A DNA stretch of 14,595 nucleotides, from NCBI GenBank assembly GCA_900765975.1, contig CAAFTS010000131.1:1-14595 (forward strand), in the 5' to 3' direction. A program made the position numbers and the translations under genes. The DNA comes from Lachnospiraceae bacterium (lineage in GTDB: Bacteria > Bacillota > Clostridia > Lachnospirales > Lachnospiraceae). Shown one piece after another: positions 8,059-14,352 of this stretch; position 1 is the stretch's first letter; each line of letters starts with the position of its first letter. The notes beneath the pieces are model-generated. The model was not told where the DNA came from, made no database searches, and saw only the letters and a list, made by a program, of their open reading frames with translations.

Positions 8059-8859
8059 TCAAGGTTGTTTACCGATGTAGGCCAAAATACCGCCATCCAC
8101 ATAGAGGATGTGACCGTTTACAAAGTCGGATGCATCAGATGCAAGGAAGACTGCCGGGCCTGCCAGGTCCTCTGTTTTTCCCCATCTTGCAGCCGGAGTT
8201 TTGGCAATGATAAACTGATCAAATGGATGTCTGCTTCCATCTGCCTGCCTCTCGCGAAGCGGCGCTGTCTGTGGTGTTGCGATATATCCAGGTCCGATAC
8301 CGTTGCACTGGATGTTGGCTTCACCATATTCGGAAGCAATGTTTCTTGTAAGCATTTTAAGTCCACCCTTAGCTGCTGCATATGCAGAGACAGTTTCGCG
8401 TCCAAGTTCACTCATCATAGAACAAATGTTAATGATTTTTCCATGGCCCTTTTTGATCATTCCCGGAATAACTGCCTTAGATACAATGAACGGAGCGTTC
8501 AAATCTACGTCGATTACCTGTCTGAACTCTTCTACGCTCATTTCGCACATTGGGATTCTCTTGATGATTCCTGCGTTATTTACGAGGATATCAATTACAC
8601 CAACTTCTTTTTCAATCTGTGCAACCATAGCCTGAACTTGTTCTTCGCTTGTAACATCACATACATAGCCATGTGCGTCAATGCCTTTTTCTTTATAAGC
8701 TGCGAGTCCTTTTTCTACCAACTCTTCTTTGATATCGTTAAATACGATAGTTGCTCCTGCCTCGGCATATGCGGATGCGATTTCAAAGCCGATTCCGTAA
8801 GATGCGCCTGTTACCAGAGCTACTTTTCCTTCCAATGAAAATTTATCTGTTATACTCAT
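8059..8859 (-). CDS. kduD: 2-keto-3-deoxygluconate dehydrogenase (SDR; gluconate 5-dehydrogenase-like)
   Basis: Short-chain dehydrogenase of 266 residues with the Rossmann motif TGASYGIG (17-24), NNAG (94-97) and catalytic S147, Y160 and K164. D42 at the end of the second strand often favours NAD(H), but this is not decisive. The sequence closely resembles, from memory, the streptococcal enzyme annotated as gluconate 5-dehydrogenase (SMMSELGRETVSAYAAAKGG and the C-terminal YVDGGILAYIGKQP). Streptococcal members of that group (DhuD) are reported to act on unsaturated-uronate products from glycosaminoglycans. Next to kduI, the expected reaction is reduction of 5-keto-4-deoxyuronate-derived 2,5-diketo-3-deoxygluconate to 2-keto-3-deoxygluconate. 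A gluconate 5-dehydrogenase (IdnO) role is the alternative. AAAAGGAG precedes the ATG, and the gap to kduI is 47 bases. Confidence 0.88.
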   Translation of the reverse strand: MSITDKFSLEGKVALVTGASYGIGFEIASAYAEAGATIVFNDIKEELVEKGLAAYKEKGIDAHGYVCDVTSEEQVQAMVAQIEKEVGVIDILVNNAGIIKRIPMCEMSVEEFRQVIDVDLNAPFIVSKAVIPGMIKKGHGKIINICSMMSELGRETVSAYAAAKGGLKMLTRNIASEYGEANIQCNGIGPGYIATPQTAPLRERQADGSRHPFDQFIIAKTPAARWGKTEDLAGPAVFLASDASDFVNGHILYVDGGILAYIGKQP

Positions 8860-8906
8860 TTTGTTTCTCCTTTTTGTTTTGATTCAGTAAATAAAATGTA
8901 TCGATT

Positions 8907-9770
8907 CTATTTCAAATCTTTATTGTCGATTCCGTCCATGTCATCAAATGCCTGATTTTCACCAACCATTCCCCAGATGAATGTGTAAGCCTGAGAACCA
9001 CATCCGGAGTGAATGGACCAGCTTGGGGAAATGACAGCTTCTTCATTTCTCATGACGATATGACGAGTTTCTGTTGCCTCTCCCATATAGTGCATTACGA
9101 AAGCGTCTTCCGGAATATCGAAGTACAGGTATACTTCCATTCTTCTGTCGTGTGTATGACATGGCATAGTGTTCCATACACTTCCTGGTTCCAGTTTTGT
9201 CATACCCATTACAAGCTGGCAGCTCTCTACCTGGCCTGGCAGAATGTATTTGCAGATTGTTCTGTGATTGGATTCTTCCAAAGAACCTAATTCTACCTTA
9301 TTCTCATCTTTTACGATGACAATACCTTCTTCTGGAGTTCCCTCAGGTTTAATAAGGACTGTCGGATAAGATGTATGTGCCGGAGCACTGTTTAAATAAA
9401 ATTTAGCAGGGGTAGAAGCATCATCACTTGAGAAAGAGATTTCTTTTGCAGCCATACCGATATACATTCCTTCTTTGTAAGCTACCGGATATACTTTGCC
9501 GTCAATTGTAATTTTTCCAGCACCGCCGATGTTGATAACTCCCATTTCACGTCTTTCAAGAAAATATGCAGCACGAAGTTCATCTCCTGCAGTGAGATGC
9601 AGTTCTTTACTTACAGGAGTTGCAGCACCTGTGATAATACGGTCAATGTGGCTGTAAACTAATTTGATTTCGTCCGGAGTAAAAAGAGACTGAATTAAAA
9701 ATTCTTCTCTCAACCGGTCTGTTGTGTAGTGTTTGACATCCTTAGGGGATACCGCTGTTCTAAGTTCCAT
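8907..9770 (-). CDS. kduI: 5-keto-4-deoxyuronate isomerase
   Basis: Zinc-dependent cupin isomerase converting 5-keto-4-deoxyuronate (DKI) to 2,5-diketo-3-deoxygluconate in pectin and glycosaminoglycan breakdown. It is 287 residues against about 278 in E. coli. The metal ligands H205, H207, E212 and H254 are all present (CHTHDRRME and SIHSGCG), matching H196/H198/E203/H245 of E. coli with a constant offset of nine. YSHIDRIITG, YFLERREMGVINIGGAG and YTFIWGMVGENQ.FDDMD are strongly conserved. I chose the ATG at 9770 because MELRTA aligns with the known N-terminus; a TTG two codons upstream (9776) is closer to the AAAGGAG and is the alternative. It is the first gene of the kduI-kduD operon, divergent from an AraC-family regulator. 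Confidence 0.95.
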   Translation of the reverse strand: MELRTAVSPKDVKHYTTDRLREEFLIQSLFTPDEIKLVYSHIDRIITGAATPVSKELHLTAGDELRAAYFLERREMGVINIGGAGKITIDGKVYPVAYKEGMYIGMAAKEISFSSDDASTPAKFYLNSAPAHTSYPTVLIKPEGTPEEGIVIVKDENKVELGSLEESNHRTICKYILPGQVESCQLVMGMTKLEPGSVWNTMPCHTHDRRMEVYLYFDIPEDAFVMHYMGEATETRHIVMRNEEAVISPSWSIHSGCGSQAYTFIWGMVGENQAFDDMDGIDNKDLK

Positions 9771-9811
9771 AATCAATTCGCTCCTTTGAATGAAATATTA
9801 CTTTTTCTGTT

Positions 9812-9817
9812 ATTCTA
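9812..9817 (-). promoter_or_regulatory. Possible -10 box of kduI-kduD
   Basis: TAGAAT is read on the minus strand, 41 bases before the kduI ATG. No good -35 lies at 16-18 bases (the 17-base position reads AAGAAA). A weak -35 would fit a promoter that needs an activator such as the divergent AraC-family protein. This is inference only. Confidence 0.35.
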
Positions 9818-9837
9818 ACATGCAAGATTCTTTATTT

Positions 9838-9872
9838 CTTGTGTTTTTGTGTTGAAAAACTTGTTTATTTTG
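9838..9872. promoter_or_regulatory. Candidate AraC-family direct half-sites
   Basis: CTTGTGTTTTTG (9838-9849) and CTTGTTTATTTTG (9860-9872) begin 22 bases apart, about two helical turns, as is common for AraC-family direct-repeat operators. The pair lies between the araC-type promoter and the possible kduI -10. The tract is AT-rich, so chance similarity is possible. Confidence 0.3.
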
Positions 9873-9889
9873 AACAATCCATATATACT
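9861..9889 (+). promoter_or_regulatory. Promoter of the AraC-family gene
   Basis: TTGTTT (9861-9866), 17 bases, TATACT (9884-9889). The predicted transcription start near 9896 leaves the GGAG at 9895-9898 barely transcribed. That argues against the GTG at 9904 and for the ATG at 9937 as translation start. The -35 overlaps one candidate regulator half-site, which would allow autorepression. Confidence 0.6.
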
Positions 9890-9936
9890 GAAGAAGGAGA
9901 ATTGTGCATAGGAATATGTGGGAAAGAGGTGAAGAG

Positions 9937-10812
9937 ATGGAAGTTTACAGTTCTTGTAAACAGGCAATTAAGGAGTGCATTGCTACCCAGCGTTTTGCCG
10001 TTGCACATTTGTATAATGATGAAAAGCCGATGGATATGCATATTCATGACAGTTACGAGTTATATTTTTCAATTTCCGGGGGAAAACAGTTCTTGATTGA
10101 CCATCGTGTATATGAAATTCAGCCAGGTGATTTGTTTTTTATTAATCAGTACGAAAGTCATTATCTGAAACAAATTGATAAACAGGTGCATGAGCGGATT
10201 GTGATTTCTCTTTATCCGGAATTTGTAAAAGAACTGGGGGAAGGAAAAGTAGATTTGAATCATTGTTTTTCTAGCCGTCCGCCGGAATGTGGACACAAAC
10301 TCTCTTTGACGGAGGAGGAGAAGAATCGGTTTCTTTATTATGTACATAAGTTATCTTCGATTGACGGTTATGGAGCCGGGGTGTTGGAAAAGGCGGCAAT
10401 GATGGAACTACTGGTATTTTTAAATCAGATTTTTGTGGCAAGAGAAAAATCACAGGAACAGGTTGTGCCTGTAGAAATGCAAAAAGCAAATCATAGTAAG
10501 GTGGATGAAATTTTAAGTTATATCAATCAAAATATTGAAAATCCGTTGACAATAGAAGAGCTGGCAGAGCAGTTTTATTTAAGCCCATCTTATTTATGCC
10601 GAATTTTTAAAGCATCCACAGGAACAACGATTAATAAATATGTAATTGCAAAACGTATTTCCTTTGCGAAGGTACTGTTGAGCTCTGGTTGTTCTGTGCA
10701 GGAAACTTGTGGGAAGTGTGGATTTGGAGATTATAGTAATTTTTTGAAGGCATTTACGAAAGCGGTGGGAATTTCTCCTAAAAAATATTCACAATATACA
10801 ATGGTATCTTGA
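9937..10812 (+). CDS. AraC-family regulator with N-terminal cupin
   Basis: A 291-residue one-component regulator. The N-terminal part has the cupin-like sensor fold (MHIHDSYELYFSISG, DHRVYEIQPGDLFFINQYESH) that binds a small sugar-type ligand. The C-terminal 100 residues are the double HTH: VDEILSYINQNI, LTIEELAEQFYLSPSYLCRIFK, and CSVQETCGKCGFGDYSNFLKAFTKAVGISPKKY. The ATG at 9937 follows AGAGGTG by 5 bases. A GTG at 9904 in frame, after AAGGAGA, is the alternative and would add 11 residues. The gene is divergent from kduI-kduD, with a 166-base spacer between start codons, so I infer it activates that operon in response to a uronate intermediate. No hairpin terminator follows it, so some readthrough into pyrF is possible. 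Confidence 0.93.
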   Translation: MEVYSSCKQAIKECIATQRFAVAHLYNDEKPMDMHIHDSYELYFSISGGKQFLIDHRVYEIQPGDLFFINQYESHYLKQIDKQVHERIVISLYPEFVKELGEGKVDLNHCFSSRPPECGHKLSLTEEEKNRFLYYVHKLSSIDGYGAGVLEKAAMMELLVFLNQIFVAREKSQEQVVPVEMQKANHSKVDEILSYINQNIENPLTIEELAEQFYLSPSYLCRIFKASTGTTINKYVIAKRISFAKVLLSSGCSVQETCGKCGFGDYSNFLKAFTKAVGISPKKYSQYTMVS

Positions 10813-10821
10813 TTCGGAATA

Positions 10822-10830
10822 TGATAAAAT
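10822..10830 (+). promoter_or_regulatory. Possible extended -10 promoter of the pyr genes
   Basis: TGATAAAAT matches the extended -10 pattern TG-N-TAAAAT. It lies just after the AraC-family stop codon, with no recognisable -35 at the usual distance. The leader to pyrF would be only about 60 bases. I see no PyrR-type attenuator there (no antiterminator or terminator pair). Confidence 0.35.
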
Positions 10831-10895
10831 AACCGCAGAATGTAAAAAGATTTTATGATATATCAAATATGAATATATAACAGGAGGAGATACAA

Positions 10896-11822
10896 ATGAT
10901 CAACAAACTTGTAGAAAAAATCAAACAGACAGGAGCACCAATCGTAGTGGGATTGGATCCGATGCTTTCTTATGTACCGGAGCATGTTCAGAAGAAGGCT
11001 TTTGCTGAATATGGGGAGACTCTGGAAGGTGCAGCAGAGGCTATCTGGCAGTTCAATAAGGAAATCGTGGACAAGACCTATGATTTGATTCCGGCTGTAA
11101 AACCGCAGATTGCGATGTATGAGCAGTTCGGAGTACCGGGATTGATGGCATTTAAGAAAACGGTAGACTATTGTAAATCAAAAGATCTGGTTGTGATCGG
11201 AGATATTAAGCGTGGTGACATCGGTTCCACATCTGCAGCGTATGCAGTAGGACATCTTGGAAAAGTTCAGGTCGGAAGTAAGGAATACGTTCCGTTTGAT
11301 GAGGATTTTGCAACAGTCAATCCATATCTTGGTTCTGACGGAGTTAACCCATTTATCAAAGTGTGCCAGGAAGAGAAGAAGGGCTTGTTTATCCTTGTAA
11401 AGACTTCCAATCCATCCAGTGGAGAATTCCAGGATCGTTTGATTGACGGACGTCCGTTATACGAATTGGTTGGAGAAAAGGTTGCTGAATGGGGCGCAGA
11501 GTGCATGGGTGATTCCTACAGTTACATCGGAGCAGTTGTAGGAGCAACTTATCCGGAGATGGGAAAAGTGTTGCGTAAAGTGATGCCGAAGTCTTATATT
11601 TTGGTGCCGGGATATGGTGCTCAGGGTGGACAGGGCAAAGACCTTGTACATTTCTTCAATGAGGATGGACTGGGCGCGATTGTTAATTCTTCTCGTGGAA
11701 TTATTGCAGCTTACAAACAGGAAGCGTATGCAAAATTCGGAGCAGAGAACTTTGGCGATGCGTCTAGAGCAGCGGTAGAGGCGATGGTTGCAGATATTCG
11801 CGGAGCACTGGAAAACAGATAA
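10896..11822 (+). CDS. pyrF: Orotidine-5'-phosphate decarboxylase (subfamily 2)
   Basis: Last step of UMP synthesis: decarboxylates OMP to UMP in the cytoplasm. The 308-residue length marks the longer subfamily-2 type rather than the roughly 240-residue B. subtilis type. The catalytic D-x-K-x-x-D signature is D103, K105 and D108 in GDIKRGDIGSTSAAYA. VVGLDP near residue 20 and PGYGAQGG near the C-terminus (phosphate binding) are also as expected. AGGAGG stands 7 bases before the ATG. It heads a tight cluster pyrF-pyrK-pyrD, with 34 bases to pyrK, so the three are very probably one transcript. The gene lies only 83 bases after the AraC-family gene, but there is no metabolic link between the two modules. 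Confidence 0.96.
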   Translation: MINKLVEKIKQTGAPIVVGLDPMLSYVPEHVQKKAFAEYGETLEGAAEAIWQFNKEIVDKTYDLIPAVKPQIAMYEQFGVPGLMAFKKTVDYCKSKDLVVIGDIKRGDIGSTSAAYAVGHLGKVQVGSKEYVPFDEDFATVNPYLGSDGVNPFIKVCQEEKKGLFILVKTSNPSSGEFQDRLIDGRPLYELVGEKVAEWGAECMGDSYSYIGAVVGATYPEMGKVLRKVMPKSYILVPGYGAQGGQGKDLVHFFNEDGLGAIVNSSRGIIAAYKQEAYAKFGAENFGDASRAAVEAMVADIRGALENR

Positions 11823-11856
11823 TGACAAAAGAAAAAGGATTGTAAGGAGCAGATAT

Positions 11857-12645
11857 ATGTCTTGTAAGAGAAAGGAATGTGCTGCAGTTGTATCTCAGGA
11901 GCAGTTGGCAGAGGGGATTTACAGTATGTGGCTGCAGACAGAGGAAATTGCAGGGATGGCAGTGCCGGGACAGTTTATTTCCATGTATACAAATGATGGA
12001 AGTAAGCTGTTGCCGAGACCAATCAGCCTGTGTGAAATTGATAAAGAAAAGAAACAACTGCGAGTTGTATATCGTGTGACGGGAGAGGCAACTGGAACAG
12101 AACAGTTTTCAAAAATGAAAGCAGGAGATACCATTGAGATTTTAGGACCGTTGGGAAATGGATTTCCGTTGGAAGAAGGCCAGGGAAAGAAAGCATTCTT
12201 GATGGGCGGTGGAATCGGTGTGCCGCCGATTTTGGAGCTGGCAAAGCAGTTAGAGTGTGAGAAGAAACAGATCGTGGTAGGTTATCGTGACGCGGGAACG
12301 TTTCTGAAAGAAGAGTTTGAAGAGAACGGTGAGGTATATATTTCCACAGAAGACGGAAGTGTAGGTACGAAGGGGAATGTCATGGATGTAATTCGGGAAA
12401 ATGCATTGGATGCGGAGATCATCTATGCCTGTGGACCGACTCCTATGCTGCGTGCGATTAAGCAGTATGCAGAAGAAAATAACATTGTATGCTACATTTC
12501 CATGGAAGAGCGTATGGCGTGTGGAATCGGTGCATGCCTTGCCTGTGTCTGCCGGTCAAAAGAGAAAGACCACCACAGCAATGTACATAATAAGCGTGTC
12601 TGCAAGGACGGACCGGTATTCTTGTCAACGGAGGTGGAGTTGTAA
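11857..12645 (+). CDS. pyrK: Dihydroorotate dehydrogenase electron-transfer subunit
   Basis: FAD and [2Fe-2S] subunit that carries electrons from PyrD to NAD+. It is 262 residues from the ATG at 11857, chosen because AAGGAGC lies 6 bases upstream; an in-frame ATG at 11788 lies inside pyrF and has no such site. The N-terminal FAD-binding barrel includes LLPRPISLCEID, and the NAD-binding half includes LMGGGIGVPPILELA. The iron-sulphur cysteines are C222, C227, C230 and C249 in MACGIGACLACVC...RVC. The last spacing is four residues longer than the C226-231-234-249 of L. lactis PyrK, filled by a His-rich stretch (DHHSNVHNK). The stop overlaps the pyrD start by one base (TAATG), which suggests coupled synthesis of the two subunits. 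Confidence 0.95.
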   Translation: MSCKRKECAAVVSQEQLAEGIYSMWLQTEEIAGMAVPGQFISMYTNDGSKLLPRPISLCEIDKEKKQLRVVYRVTGEATGTEQFSKMKAGDTIEILGPLGNGFPLEEGQGKKAFLMGGGIGVPPILELAKQLECEKKQIVVGYRDAGTFLKEEFEENGEVYISTEDGSVGTKGNVMDVIRENALDAEIIYACGPTPMLRAIKQYAEENNIVCYISMEERMACGIGACLACVCRSKEKDHHSNVHNKRVCKDGPVFLSTEVEL

Positions 12646-13547
12646 TGAATATGAAAGTAAATATTGCAGGGGTTGAATGGAACAATCCGGTGACAGTTGC
12701 CTCTGGTACATTTGGTTCCGGTGCGGAATTTGCTGATTATGTAGATTTGAACCGTCTTGGAGCAGTGACTACAAAAGGAGTTGCGAATATTCCATGGGCA
12801 GGCAATCCGACCCCACGTGTAGCAGAGACATACGGTGGCATGATGAATGCAGTAGGTCTTCAGAATCCGGGAATTGATTTGTTTTGTGAGCGGGATATTC
12901 CGTTTCTGAGACAGTATGATACAAAGATTATTGTAAATGTCTGCGGAAAGTCTACAGAAGATTATTGTGAGGTGGTAGAACGCCTGGCAAATGAAGACGT
13001 GGATATGCTGGAAATCAACATTTCCTGTCCAAATGTTAAAGAAGGCGGGATTGCCTTCGGACAGAATCCGAAAGCAGCAGAAGAGATCACAAAGGCAGTA
13101 AAGAAATATGCAAAGCAGCCTGTGATCATGAAACTGAGTCCCAATGTTACCAGTATCGCTGAGATGGCAAAGGCAGTGGAGGCCGGCGGTGCAGATGCGA
13201 TTTCTTTGATCAACACACTGACAGGAATGAAGGTGGATATCAATCGCAAGGCATTTGTTTTGGCAAATAAAACCGGCGGTGTGTCCGGACCTGCAATCCA
13301 TCCGATTGCAGTCCGTATGGTATACGAGGCAGCCAATGCAGTGAAAGTTCCGATCATTGGAATGGGCGGAATCGCAACAGCCGAAGATGCGATTGAAATG
13401 CTCTTGGTCGGAGCCAGTGCAGTATCTGTCGGAACCGCGAATTTCCATGATCCGGCTGTGACAATGAAAGTAGTAGACGGAATTGAAAGCTATATGAAAC
13501 AGCATGGATTTGAAACTGTAGCTGATATGGTCGGAATTGTAAAATAA
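12645..13547 (+). CDS. pyrD: Dihydroorotate dehydrogenase, class 1B catalytic subunit
   Basis: FMN enzyme oxidising dihydroorotate to orotate, using NAD+ through PyrK. At 300 residues it has the class 1B length. VASGTFGSGAEF near the N-terminus, GLQNPGID, and catalytic C128 in LEINISCPNVKEGG identify it; class 2 enzymes have Ser at this position. NKTGGVSGPAIHPIA and GMGGIATAEDAIEMLLVGASAVSVGTA form the FMN phosphate site. The GGAGGT upstream lies in the end of pyrK, and the start codon shares a base with the pyrK stop. A second ATG two codons in (MNMKV) could also serve. Downstream, after 67 bases, is the ribosome site and ATG of a fourth gene interrupted by an insertion sequence. Confidence 0.96.
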   Translation: MNMKVNIAGVEWNNPVTVASGTFGSGAEFADYVDLNRLGAVTTKGVANIPWAGNPTPRVAETYGGMMNAVGLQNPGIDLFCERDIPFLRQYDTKIIVNVCGKSTEDYCEVVERLANEDVDMLEINISCPNVKEGGIAFGQNPKAAEEITKAVKKYAKQPVIMKLSPNVTSIAEMAKAVEAGGADAISLINTLTGMKVDINRKAFVLANKTGGVSGPAIHPIAVRMVYEAANAVKVPIIGMGGIATAEDAIEMLLVGASAVSVGTANFHDPAVTMKVVDGIESYMKQHGFETVADMVGIVK

Positions 13548-13601
13548 ATGATTTCGCATTGCGAATGTGAAGGGTGCGGAATTGCTACAAATAATATTTA
13601 G

Positions 13602-13620
13602 AAGGAGATGGCACATGATA
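13602..13620 (+). pseudogene. Start of a downstream pyr gene, probably pyrE, cut by an IS
   Basis: AAGGAG (13602-13607) stands 7 bases before an ATG (13615-13617), as good as any initiation site here. However, the frame is ATG ATA TGA and closes at the first bases of the insertion sequence beginning at 13621. The site is in the right place for the next gene of a pyr cluster, and pyrE (orotate phosphoribosyltransferase) commonly follows pyrD in related bacteria. I infer that the IS landed two codons into pyrE. The rest of the gene, if present, lies beyond the window. The gene identity is not shown by the sequence. Confidence 0.5.
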
Positions 13621-13622
13621 TG

Positions 13623-13672
13623 ATTCCCCTTAAGTAGACAAGGTAAATAACCAAAATCTACTTAAGGGGGAT
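13623..13672 (+). promoter_or_regulatory. Left-end hairpin sequestering the orfA ribosome site
   Basis: Bases 13623-13638 pair with 13657-13672 over 16 bp with one T-G wobble, enclosing an 18-base loop. The right arm contains GGGGGA (13666-13671), the only ribosome-site-like sequence before the orfA ATG at 13678. A transcript reading in from pyrD would fold this stem, hide the site and perhaps terminate at the following TTTTTT. Similar shielding from outside transcription is known for IS10 and IS50. The function here is inferred. Confidence 0.65.
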
Positions 13673-13677
13673 TTTTT

Positions 13678-14352
13678 ATGTCAAAATCTAAATGGTCTGC
13701 TGATTTCAGAACAAAAGTAGCTCAAGAATATCTTGATGGTAAAGGTTCTTTCTATTACTTGGCCGATAAATACCATATTGGCAGAACAACTATACAAAAA
13801 TGGGTTGCTGCTTACAAGGTGCATGGAATAGATGCATTTATCTGTGCCCCCGGAAATACAAGCTATACCAGTGAATTTAAAACCAGGTGTGTTGAGGAAG
13901 TTATCTCTGGCTGCGGCAGTTCTGTGGATATAGGAGCAAAATATAAAGTTCATCCAAGTGTTTTAGAATCATGGATTAAGATGTATAATGCCAATAGAAA
14001 ACTTAAGGATTACGATCCAAAGCGGGAGGTCTATATGGCAGAAGCAAGGCGAAAAACCACCATGGAAGAACGAAAAAAAATCGTTACATATTGTATTGAA
14101 CACAATCGTGATTATAAGGGTACAGCTGCACTTTATGATGTTTCTTATAACCAAGTGTATTCTTGGGTAAAAAAATATGATACTGCGGGCGAGGCAGGTC
14201 TTACAGACAGGCGTGGACGGCACAGAACAGATGATGAGGTTGATGAGCTGGAAAGGCTGCGAAGAGAGAATCTTCGGCTCAAACGTCAGCTTGAAGAAAA
14301 AGATATGGTAGTTGAACTATTAAAAAAAGTGAAAGAATTCGAAGGGATGTGA
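13678..14352 (+). CDS. IS3-family transposase OrfA, three HTH units
   Basis: A 224-residue DNA-binding protein of the element. Three successive helix-turn-helix units can be seen: FRTKVAQEYLDG...IGRTTIQKWVAAYK (about residues 10-47), FKTRCVEEVISG...VHPSVLESWIKMY (67-102), and ERKKIVTYCIEHN...VSYNQVYSWVKKY (131-167). A leucine-zipper segment, LERLRRENLRLKRQLEEKDM (about 191-210), would mediate dimer formation. IS150 OrfA is about 173 residues with fewer units, so this is a longer form. OrfA binds the terminal repeats. Made with orfB by a -1 frameshift, it contributes the N-terminal part of the OrfAB transposase. Its ribosome site lies in the left-end hairpin. Confidence 0.93.
   Translation: MSKSKWSADFRTKVAQEYLDGKGSFYYLADKYHIGRTTIQKWVAAYKVHGIDAFICAPGNTSYTSEFKTRCVEEVISGCGSSVDIGAKYKVHPSVLESWIKMYNANRKLKDYDPKREVYMAEARRKTTMEERKKIVTYCIEHNRDYKGTAALYDVSYNQVYSWVKKYDTAGEAGLTDRRGRHRTDDEVDELERLRRENLRLKRQLEEKDMVVELLKKVKEFEGM

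Noticed and set aside
8065..8838. Plus-strand open frame of 257 codons opposite kduD
   Set aside because: It mirrors the kduD coding sequence, has a Cys- and Phe-rich nonsense-like composition and no ribosome site.
10813..10895. PyrR-type attenuator or pyrimidine riboswitch before pyrF
   Set aside because: The 83-base gap is too short and too AT-rich. No terminator/antiterminator pair or conserved PyrR-binding hairpin could be found.
11788..11856. pyrK starting at the ATG at 11788, overlapping the end of pyrF
   Set aside because: No ribosome site is present there. The ATG at 11857 has AAGGAG at good spacing and gives the normal family length.
13553..13565. TTCGCATTGCGAA palindrome after pyrD as a terminator
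   Set aside because: Six-base arms around one base cannot form a stable RNA loop, no T run follows, and an initiation site for another gene lies downstream.
12492..13616. Long minus-strand open frame of 374 codons opposite pyrK and pyrD
   Set aside because: The translation is Cys/His-rich with no recognisable domain. It is the antisense shadow of two well-identified genes.
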